Assembly: GCA_016214925.1 (NCBI GenBank)
Contig: JACRMO010000263.1
Span: 1 to 6,887 of the forward strand
Reading direction: 5' to 3'
DNA from: Gammaproteobacteria bacterium
Lineage (GTDB): Bacteria > Pseudomonadota > Gammaproteobacteria > Thiohalobacterales > Thiohalobacteraceae
DNA length: 6,887 nucleotides
This document shows positions 1 to 6,144 of the stretch, in pieces (position 1 is the stretch's first letter; each line of letters starts with the position of its first letter). The notes beneath the pieces were generated by a model. The model was given only the letters and a program-made list of their open reading frames with translations, did no database searches and was not told where the DNA came from. The position numbers and the translations under genes are program-made.

Positions 1-258
1 ATCGCCGGCGGCAGCGTGCAGCACTCCATCCTGTTTCCGAATGTGTACATCGGCGACGAAGCGGAAGTGCATGACTCGATTATCTTCAACAGTGTGCGCA
101 TCGGCGATGGCGCGCGGATCAGGCGCTGCATTATCGACAAGCACGTCGAGGTCCCGAACGACGAACGTATCGGCTTCGACATCGAGAAGGATCGCCAGCG
201 CTTCACCGTCTCGGACGACGGCGTGGTGGTAGTGCCGCGGGGCTATCGGTTCAGTTGA
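1..258 (+). CDS. glgC: Glucose-1-phosphate adenylyltransferase (ADP-glucose pyrophosphorylase), C-terminal fragment
   Basis: This is the last 85 codons of a gene that begins before the window; the frame is open from base 1 and stops with TGA at 256-258. GlgC makes ADP-glucose from glucose-1-phosphate and ATP, the committed step of bacterial glycogen synthesis in the cytoplasm. The visible part is the C-terminal left-handed beta-helix, with hexapeptide-type turns around NVYIGDEAEV and SVRIGDGARI, then the family's characteristic tail: IGFDIEKDRQRF followed by a VVVVPRG strand. A GTG at 16 is only an internal Val codon, not a start. The nucleotidyltransferase domain and the allosteric sites for activator and inhibitor lie outside the window. 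The gene converges on prfC, with a large inverted repeat between the two. Identity rests on recognition of the C-terminal pattern. Confidence 0.88.
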   Translation: MAGGSVQHSILFPNVYIGDEAEVHDSIIFNSVRIGDGARIRRCIIDKHVEVPNDERIGFDIEKDRQRFTVSDDGVVVVPRGYRFS

Positions 259-292
259 GGATAGCCACGGAATCAGCGGAAGAAATCGTGTT

Positions 293-359
293 CACACCAA
301 AGGGCGCGAAGAAAACCATTTCTTGAAACGCTCGCGCGTTCTTTGCGCCCTTTGGTGTG
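293..359. repeat. Long inverted repeat between convergent glgC and prfC (REP/MITE-like or bidirectional terminator)
   Basis: Two 21-nt arms, 293-313 (CACACCAAAGGGCGCGAAGAA) and 339-359, are reverse complements except for one position that would form a G-U or A-C pair, with a 25-nt loop between them. The hairpin sits in the 131-bp space between two convergent stop codons, so it could end transcription from both sides. However, neither strand has a proper U-tract after the stem. Arms rich in the motif CTTTGCGCC/GGCGCAAAG resemble dispersed palindromic elements common in environmental bacterial genomes. That resemblance is from memory and was not searched. Confidence 0.75.
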
Positions 360-389
360 TTTCTGGAGATTCCGCCGCAATAAGTCAGG

Positions 390-1970
<1,581 letters not shown>

Positions 1971-2000
1971 GGGGAGCTTTCAGCGCTGAACAACGCGCGC

Positions 2001-2006
2001 ATTGTA
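2001..2006 (-). promoter_or_regulatory. Candidate -10 element of the prfC promoter
   Basis: On the minus strand TACAAT (5 of 6 to TATAAT) lies 31 bp before the prfC start, in the 70-bp gap between the upstream terminator and the gene. That places the transcript start near 1994. No convincing -35 hexamer is seen at 16-18 bp, so this is tentative. Its position just after a terminator makes a promoter here necessary. Confidence 0.4.
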
Positions 2007-2040
2007 ACCGATCACACGCGATAGATCAGACGGCGGCCAT

Positions 2041-2067
2041 AAAAAAAGCGGCGCCAAGCGCCGCTTT
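2041..2067 (-). terminator. Rho-independent terminator of the PEP-CTERM gene
   Basis: On the minus strand the transcript folds as AAAGCGGCGC, loop TTG, GCGCCGCTTT (arms 2058-2067 and 2045-2054), a perfect 10-bp stem followed by further U residues (2044-2041), so that seven U run from within the stem outward. It starts 18 bp after the stop codon of the PEP-CTERM gene. It separates that gene from prfC. Confidence 0.88.
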
Positions 2068-2084
2068 GATTGGATCCACTCCCC

Positions 2085-2639
2085 TTAGGCGCGACGGCGA
2101 CGCAGTCCCAGACCCAAGGCGCTGAGTCCGCTGGCCATCAGCCAGAGTGCAGCGGGTGCCGGCACGGCGGACACCTGGGCCGTGGCACCACCGTAAGTCA
2201 CGGTGAGAAAGCTGGAACCGGTGCTGTTGCGGAAACGGTAGAAGGGATCGGAATAAGCCCCCGTCGCGAGGTTCGCGCTCCCCGTGTTCAGGGTCGAGAA
2301 TGTCACCGTTCCGAGCGTGCCAGAACCCGAGACTAGACCTGCAAAGCCAAGGTCATTGATCAGGCCGTTGGACAGGGTCGGCGTATATGTCGTCAGACCA
2401 GAGGTAAAGCCACTGTTGTAGCTGAAGCTCGTGAAGCCCAAAAGGCTAGAATCGTAGCTCAACTGGAAACGACCGCCGATTGTCGCTGCATCGCTGAAAT
2501 CAACGTTGACCGCGAAAGACACACTATTACCGAGCACGACCGGCTGCGACGTTGGGCTGAGCGACACGCTCGCGGCCTGCGCCGCTCCCATCAAGCCCAA
2601 CTGGGCCAGTACCAGCATCAATTTTGTTAGTTTTTTCAT
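2085..2639 (-). CDS. Exported PEP-CTERM (VPxPA-type) protein with a cohesin-like domain
   Basis: A 184-residue protein. Residues 1-22 form a signal peptide (MKKLTKLMLVLAQLGLMGAA-QA, cleavage likely after A22). Residues about 24-150 are a beta-rich Ser/Thr/Gly region resembling a cohesin-type fold (VVLGNSVSFAVNVDF, then GGRFQLSYDSSLLGF, later GTLGTVTFSTL). The end is a sorting signal: VPAPAALWL (159-167), a hydrophobic helix to about 179, then RRRR (180-183). This matches the VPLPA variant of PEP-CTERM, processed by EpsH/XrtA-type exosortases and associated with exopolysaccharide biofilms. The start at 2639 is chosen over an upstream ATG at 2760-2762: it gives a proper signal peptide and has GGGGGAG (2655-2649) 9 nt upstream, whereas the longer start would cross the sigma-54 promoter. 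No exosortase gene is in the window, so the processing enzyme must lie elsewhere. The exact ligand or role is unknown. Confidence 0.88.
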   Translation of the reverse strand: MKKLTKLMLVLAQLGLMGAAQAASVSLSPTSQPVVLGNSVSFAVNVDFSDAATIGGRFQLSYDSSLLGFTSFSYNSGFTSGLTTYTPTLSNGLINDLGFAGLVSGSGTLGTVTFSTLNTGSANLATGAYSDPFYRFRNSTGSSFLTVTYGGATAQVSAVPAPAALWLMASGLSALGLGLRRRRA

Positions 2640-2648
2640 GTAATAAAA

Positions 2649-2655
2649 CTCCCCC
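2649..2655 (-). promoter_or_regulatory. Shine-Dalgarno sequence deciding the PEP-CTERM gene start
   Basis: GGGGGAG on the minus strand lies 9 nt before the ATG at 2639. The ATG is followed at once by a typical signal peptide. This supports the short start rather than the longer open frame. Confidence 0.75.
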
Positions 2656-2731
2656 GACGGTGTTCCACCCACGATAAAGCTAGGTGGCATCATTCTGTAT
2701 AGTGCAAAAAATCTAAATGTTATTCCTTGAT

Positions 2732-2747
2732 AGCAAAGACCGTGCCC
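2732..2747 (-). promoter_or_regulatory. Sigma-54 (RpoN) -24/-12 promoter for the PEP-CTERM gene
   Basis: Read on the minus strand: GGGCACGGTCTTTGCT. Compared with the RpoN consensus TGGCACRNNRTTTGCW, only the first base and one spacer base differ, and the essential GG and GC doublets are exactly 10 nt apart. Transcription would begin near 2721, giving a 5' leader of about 80 nt before the gene. PEP-CTERM genes in several proteobacteria depend on RpoN and the PrsK/PrsR two-component system, which agrees with this site; the link to PrsR here is inferred. Confidence 0.75.
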
Positions 2748-2979
2748 GCTAGCCGTCCTCATTCTTTGTTATTTTAAATCATGAAGTTAAATCTTATCCC
2801 GCGAGGCCATCCGGGACTGAATGGAAACTAATCCGACATCCTTGGCAAGACAGGCTCCCCGAATAGGCAAAGAATAACTATATGCTATTAATGGGTTACG
2901 GCAGTATTCAGAACGAACGCCCCCTGGTAATAGGCTGTCAAGAATTACGACAATTCGGTATTTCTTCGCTCCCAAGAAA
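2748..2979. other. AT-rich intergenic stretch between rimI and the PEP-CTERM promoter
   Basis: The gene-free stretch from 2640 to 2979 is AT-richer than its surroundings. Besides the sigma-54 and IHF-like sites it holds three dyads that could bind an activator or form structure. These are GAATT-N5-AATTC (2942-2956), an imperfect AATAAC-tatat-GCTATT (2873-2889), and a 7-bp AT-rich hairpin ATTTCTT/AAGAAAT (2960-2966 and 2974-2980) touching the rimI stop codon. The last has no U-tract and is a weak terminator at best. A 62-codon minus-strand open frame here (2787-2975) has no recognisable features and is not called. No RNA gene is recognised. Confidence 0.4.
2777..2789 (+). promoter_or_regulatory. 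Candidate IHF site upstream of the sigma-54 promoter
   Basis: AATCATGAAGTTA fits the IHF consensus WATCAANNNNTTR with one mismatch. It lies about 30-45 bp upstream of the -24 element, in an AT-rich stretch, where a bending site is expected between an enhancer-binding protein and a sigma-54 promoter. The consensus is loose, so a chance match is possible. Confidence 0.35.
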
Positions 2980-3500
2980 TCATGCGAGCGCCAAGGCCAA
3001 TATCAGCGCATCCTCTCGCCCCTGCTCGGCCGGGTAATAGTCCTTGCGCACCCCAACTTCGTTGAAACCCATATTCTGATACAAGGCCAGCGCCGCCAGG
3101 TTTGAGGGGCGGACTTCCAGGAGCAGGGTATCGACGCCATGACGGCGTGCCAGCGCGATGAAGTGGGTCATTATCTTACGGCCCAGCCCCTGCCCTTGGG
3201 ACTCGGGGCGCACGCACAGATTCAGGATATGCGCCTCGCCGGCAGCGGCACTCATCACGCCGTAGCCATGGATGACGCCCGCGACCTCATACAGCCAGCA
3301 GCTATAACCGACCCGCAGGCAATCGCGGAGAATGCCGCGGGTCCAGGGAAATGGGTAGGCCCGATGCGCATACAATCGCGCAGGATGCCGCGCGACCAGG
3401 GAAACGGGTAGGCGCGGTATTCGATGTCCATGATCTCCGCGAGGTCGTCCTCGGTCATGGGTCGGAACTGCCCTCCCGCGGATTTCGGAATAGCGCTCAT
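2980..3500 (-). pseudogene. rimI: Ribosomal protein S18-alanine N-acetyltransferase, frameshifted by a 53-bp duplicated segment
   Basis: RimI is a GNAT enzyme that acetylates the N-terminal alanine of ribosomal protein S18. The 5' part (3500-3361) reads from ATG through MTEDDLAEIMDIEYR and AYPFPWSRGILRDCMR. The 3' part (3360-2980) reads, in another frame, AYPFPWTRGILRDCLRVG and then the rest of the enzyme, including the acetyl-CoA loop QGQGLG, LLLEVRPSN and ALYQNMGF with the conserved Glu and Tyr. The shared segment occurs twice in tandem, 53 bp each, so the frame is lost at 3360/3361. Removing exactly one copy leaves 468 bp, a clean 155-codon ORF of normal RimI length. The ATG overlaps the stop of the upstream glycosylase gene (ATGA), so translation is probably coupled. 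As it stands, no full RimI can be made. Whether the break is real or an assembly join is discussed under findings. Confidence 0.85.
3308..3413. repeat. Imperfect tandem duplication (2 x 53 bp) inside rimI
   Basis: Copy 1 is 3308-3360 and copy 2 is 3361-3413, directly adjacent and both 53 bp. By hand alignment 44 of 53 positions agree and no gaps are needed. Of nine differences, six are synonymous third-position changes in the rimI frame; the other three change first positions and give T/S, L/M and V/I. 53 is not a multiple of three, hence the frameshift. Confidence 0.95.
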
Positions 3501-4243
3501 ACGCTGCCGCCTTTATCGAGTTCACTGTATATACGCACAGCCAATTGCAGGTCGTCCCAGGCCTTGCGCTTGTCGCCGGGTGTACGCAGCAGATAGGCAG
3601 GATGATACGTGACGATCAACGGCGTTTGCCGTTCACCATACCGATGAACGCGACCGCGCAGACGCGCAAGCGGCGCATCGGTCTTGAGTAGATTCTGCGC
3701 GGCAATGCGCCCGACCGCCAGGATCAGCCGCGGCTGTATGAGCGCGATCTGTTGTTGCAGATACGGCTCGCAGCAGGCGACTTCATGCGCCTGTGGATCG
3801 CGGTTATTGGGCGGCCGGCATTTGAGGATATTGGCGATGTACGCACGGCGGCGATCCAGATTAATGGCCGCGAGCATGGCATCCAACAATTGCCCCGCAC
3901 GCCCGACGAAGGGCTCGCCGCGCTTATCTTCCTCGGCACCGGGCGCCTCGCCGATCACCAACCAATCGGCAGTGCGATTGCCGACGCCGAATACAGTCTG
4001 GGTACGCGTGCGGTGCAGGTCGCAGCGCGTACAGCTCGCAACCTGCCGTTGTAGAGTATCCCAGTCTATATCCGGGTCAATACCTGGCGAGATACGCGGC
4101 GCGACATCACCCATAGAAGCGGGCGATACAGGCAGAGCACCCGATTCGGCCAGAATGGCTTGGGCATCGACGCTGGACGAACGCGAGCGCCATGCATCGA
4201 TGCCCATAGCTTGCAGATACTGCGCCCGCAGCTCGCCGCCCAC
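3497..4243 (-). CDS. Family-4 (Fe-S) uracil-DNA glycosylase with a HolD-like N-terminal peptide
   Basis: A 248-residue protein that removes uracil from DNA to start base-excision repair. The catalytic domain spans about 65-240. It has motif A GEAPG (98-102) followed by acidic residues, and motif B HPAYLLR (214-220). Four cysteines suit the 4Fe-4S cluster of this family: C71, C74 (CTRC), C142 (KCRPPNNR) and C158 (CCEPYL). The GTG at 4243 is the start: the frame has a TAA three codons upstream and AAGGGGG lies just before it. The first 60 residues are an extra region. Residues 10-21 (LQAMGIDAWRSR) closely resemble residues 9-20 of E. coli HolD, the psi subunit of the DNA polymerase III clamp loader; a flexible Ser/Pro/Ala-rich linker follows. 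It begins 37 bp after leuA and overlaps rimI by ATGA, so the three may be co-transcribed. The glycosylase call is firm; the clamp-loader link is inference. Confidence 0.93.
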   Translation of the reverse strand: MGGELRAQYLQAMGIDAWRSRSSSVDAQAILAESGALPVSPASMGDVAPRISPGIDPDIDWDTLQRQVASCTRCDLHRTRTQTVFGVGNRTADWLVIGEAPGAEEDKRGEPFVGRAGQLLDAMLAAINLDRRRAYIANILKCRPPNNRDPQAHEVACCEPYLQQQIALIQPRLILAVGRIAAQNLLKTDAPLARLRGRVHRYGERQTPLIVTYHPAYLLRTPGDKRKAWDDLQLAVRIYSELDKGGSV

Positions 4244-4280
4244 TATGCCCCCTTAATCCCCGCAGCTCACGCTTAAGTTC

Positions 4281-5792
4281 TCAGGCATTCACGTAGGCCT
4301 TGGCCGAGGCGACCACGATATCGGTGTCCGCGCCCTGACCATTGACGATGCGCCCGGCCTTTTCCAATCGCACCGTCACCTCGCCTTGCGCGTCCGTGCC
4401 GCTGGTGATGTTGTTCACCGAATACAATTGCAACTCGGTGCCACTGCTGACGATCGTTTCGATAGCACGGAATGCCGCGTCCACGGGTCCACTGCCCAAG
4501 GCATGCGCACGCCGTTCCTCACCATCCACCGATAACGCGATCTCGGCCGACGGTGTCTCGCCGGTCTCGGAACAAACTCGCAATGCCACCAGTTTGAAGC
4601 GTTCGTTCTCCGCCGCGAGATTACTCTCGCTCACCAGCGCCTGAAGATCCTCGTCGTAGATGTCGTGTTTCTTGTCGGCGAGATCCTTGAAGCGTGTGAA
4701 TGCTTCGTTGAGCGCCTCCTCCGAACCAAACTCAATACCCAGATCGGACAAACGGCTACGGAAGGCGTTGCGACCAGAATGTTTGCCCAACACGATACGG
4801 TTGGCACTCCAACCCACATCTTGCGCGCGCATGATTTCGTAGGTCTCACGACTCTTGAGGACGCCGTCCTGATGAATACCGGATTCATGCGCGAAGGCAT
4901 TGGCGCCGACGATGGCCTTGTTCGGCTGCACCGGAAATCCGGTGACGCTGGAGACCAAGCGCGAACAGGTCATGATCTGTGTGGTGTCCAACGTGGTATC
5001 GCAGCTAAACAGATCGCGGCGTGTTCGCACCGCCATGACCACTTCTTCAAGCGCGGCATTCCCCGCACGCTCGCCGAGACCGTTGATCGTGCACTCGACC
5101 TGACGCGCACCGTTAAGCACCGCGGACAAGGAATTGGCCACCGCCAAACCGAGATCGTTGTGGCAATGCACCGAGAACACGGCCTTGTCGGAGTTCGGCA
5201 CGCGCGCTCTCAACTGTCGGATCAGCTCACCAAACTGTTGTGGCACGTTATAGCCGACGGTATCCGGAATGTTCACGGTCGTGGCACCCGCGTCGATCAC
5301 CGCTTCGAGCACACGACAGAGAAAATCCAGCTCGGAACGCCCCGCGTCCTCGGGCGAAAACTCGACGTTGTCGGTGTACTGCCGGGCGCGTTTCACCGCG
5401 CGCACCGCCTGCTCGACTACCTGATCCGGCTCCATCCGCAGTTTCATCTTCATGTGGATGGGTGATGTGGCGATGAAGGTATGGATACGCGCGCTGTTGG
5501 CCGGCTTGAGTGCCTCGCCGGCGCGATCGATATCCTTGTCTAACGCACGCGCCAGACCACAGACCGTGCTGTCGCGCACGGCACGGGCGACCGCCTCGAC
5601 GGCCTCGAAGTCACCCTGGCTGGCGATGGGGAAACCGGCCTCGATGACATCGACGCGCATGCGCTCCAGCGCCTTGGCGATGCGGACCTTTTCGTCCTTG
5701 GTCATCGACGCGCCAGGGCTTTGTTCGCCATCGCGCAAGGTCGTATCAAAAATGATGAGTTTGTCTGCTTGACTGCTGTTTGGCTGACGCAT
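4281..5792 (-). CDS. leuA: 2-isopropylmalate synthase
   Basis: A complete 503-residue enzyme that condenses acetyl-CoA with 2-oxoisovalerate to form 2-isopropylmalate, the first committed step of leucine synthesis. The TIM-barrel catalytic domain shows DTTLRDGEQ (16-24, including the metal-binding Asp), SVHCHNDLG (207-215, metal-binding histidines 209 and 211), GLGERAGNAALEE (238-250) and HESGIHQDG (302-310). Residues from about 395 form the C-terminal LeuA dimer domain through which leucine inhibits the enzyme. The ATG at 5792 is preferred over one 75 bp upstream, because GGAG (5804-5801) lies 8 nt before it and the extra residues resemble nothing in the family. The udg and rimI genes follow closely on the same strand. 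No leuB, leuC or leuD is seen. A structured leader with a candidate leader peptide lies upstream. Confidence 0.97.
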   Translation of the reverse strand: MRQPNSSQADKLIIFDTTLRDGEQSPGASMTKDEKVRIAKALERMRVDVIEAGFPIASQGDFEAVEAVARAVRDSTVCGLARALDKDIDRAGEALKPANSARIHTFIATSPIHMKMKLRMEPDQVVEQAVRAVKRARQYTDNVEFSPEDAGRSELDFLCRVLEAVIDAGATTVNIPDTVGYNVPQQFGELIRQLRARVPNSDKAVFSVHCHNDLGLAVANSLSAVLNGARQVECTINGLGERAGNAALEEVVMAVRTRRDLFSCDTTLDTTQIMTCSRLVSSVTGFPVQPNKAIVGANAFAHESGIHQDGVLKSRETYEIMRAQDVGWSANRIVLGKHSGRNAFRSRLSDLGIEFGSEEALNEAFTRFKDLADKKHDIYDEDLQALVSESNLAAENERFKLVALRVCSETGETPSAEIALSVDGEERRAHALGSGPVDAAFRAIETIVSSGTELQLYSVNNITSGTDAQGEVTVRLEKAGRIVNGQGADTDIVVASAKAYVNA

Positions 5793-5800
5793 GAGTCTGG

Positions 5801-5804
5801 CTCC
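5801..5804 (-). promoter_or_regulatory. Shine-Dalgarno sequence deciding the leuA start
   Basis: GGAG on the minus strand, 8 nt before the ATG at 5792. The upstream in-frame ATG at 5867 has no comparable site, so the 503-residue product is favoured. Confidence 0.7.
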
Positions 5805-5839
5805 ATTGGGTCCGGCCGCCGGTATTGGCCGTGATGTCC

Positions 5840-5889
5840 CGCCTGGCGCGCCAATATAACAGAGCATCCGCCGGTCTGCGCGCCGGGCG
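5840..5889 (-). promoter_or_regulatory. Strong stem-loop in the leuA leader
   Basis: On the minus strand CGCCCGGCGCGC (5889-5878) can pair with GCGCGCCAGGCG (5851-5840): 11 pairs with one C-A mismatch and a 26-nt loop. It lies between the candidate leader peptide and leuA. No U-tract follows, so it is not a standard terminator. An extended -10-like sequence, TGTTATATT (5861-5853), overlaps it and could instead be part of a second, leader-internal promoter. The role is uncertain. Confidence 0.45.
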
Positions 5890-5931
5890 TGGGAAATTGA
5901 TCAGGAAATTAAGGGGGTATGGGTGCGCTGC

Positions 5932-6024
5932 CTAGGGCAGCAGCAGACGCAGGGACAGCGCGGCACGGGCGGACAGCCGGGCGAACCGCTGGGGGAGAAA
6001 AGCTTTGAAGGACACCTGCATCAT
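5932..6024 (-). CDS. Candidate leuA leader peptide (leuL-like), 30 residues, Leu cluster before the stop
   Basis: A short minus-strand ORF of 30 codons (ATG at 6024, or the next codon ATG at 6021; stop TAG at 5934-5932), ending 139 bp before the leuA start. It begins MMQVSFKAFLP and ends LSLRLLLP, so five of the last eight sense codons are Leu (all CTG), in the position typical of attenuator leader peptides. The RNA hairpin GCUGCC-CUA-GGCAGC (5941-5927) is built from the last Leu codons and the stop codon, so a ribosome stalled there would open it. GUCUGC from the Leu region can instead pair with GCAGAC further down (near 5875). Against it: no clear Shine-Dalgarno, no U-tract terminator, and CTG is a common codon in GC-rich DNA. 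The function is inferred. Confidence 0.45.
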   Translation of the reverse strand: MMQVSFKAFLPQRFARLSARAALSLRLLLP

Positions 6025-6067
6025 GAATTGGCTTGACAGTTTTGCCCGAAAGATCGAATTGCTACCG

Positions 6068-6097
6068 ACTATAAACCAGAAGGCGCCGCCCTGCCAA
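6068..6097 (-). promoter_or_regulatory. Candidate sigma-70 promoter for the leuA leader transcript
   Basis: On the minus strand TTGGCA (6097-6092) and TATAGT (6073-6068) are separated by 18 bp; each matches the consensus hexamer at 5 of 6 positions. Transcription would start near 6060, about 35 nt before the candidate leader peptide and 270 nt before leuA. The -35 hexamer overlaps the loop of the upstream hairpin. Confidence 0.5.
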
Positions 6098-6115
6098 GTG
6101 GCGGGACGGCGCCTT
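6080..6115 (-). terminator. GC-rich hairpin, probable terminator of the upstream exported-protein gene
   Basis: Arms AAGGCGCCG (6080-6088) and CGGCGCCTT (6107-6115) pair perfectly. The stem continues through CCC/GGG and GCC/GGC with single-base bulges to a small loop. It starts 29 bp after the stop codon of the right-hand gene. After the stem the minus-strand RNA has only UU-CUGG-UUU, so termination may be weak or need Rho. Confidence 0.55.
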
Positions 6116-6144
6116 GCGTGGTCTGAATGCTACTTTAATTTCGC

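Noticed and set aside
2640..2762. Upstream extension of the PEP-CTERM protein to an ATG at 2760-2762
   Set aside because: It would place 41 residues before a perfect signal peptide, has no good ribosome binding site, and would overlap the sigma-54 promoter and the predicted transcript start.
2787..2975. 62-codon minus-strand open frame in the rimI/PEP-CTERM gap
   Set aside because: No ribosome binding site of note, no recognisable motif, and it covers likely regulatory DNA.
3501..3525. RimI start at 3525 giving a 181-residue protein
   Set aside because: The first 55 residues of that frame are out-of-frame translation of the true N-terminus; real RimI begins at 3500 and changes frame at the 53-bp duplication.
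4665..5465. 266-codon plus-strand open frame opposite leuA
   Set aside because: It lies wholly within leuA, whose reading is confirmed by catalytic motifs; the antisense translation has no family features.
5793..5867. N-terminal extension of LeuA from ATG 5867
   Set aside because: The extra 25 residues resemble nothing in LeuA, and a good GGAG lies before the internal ATG at 5792.
5936..5985. cag/cgg-rich stretch upstream of leuA as a simple repeat or CRISPR-like array
   Set aside because: There is no regular unit; on the minus strand it is simply the Leu/Arg/Ser/Ala codons of the candidate leader peptide.
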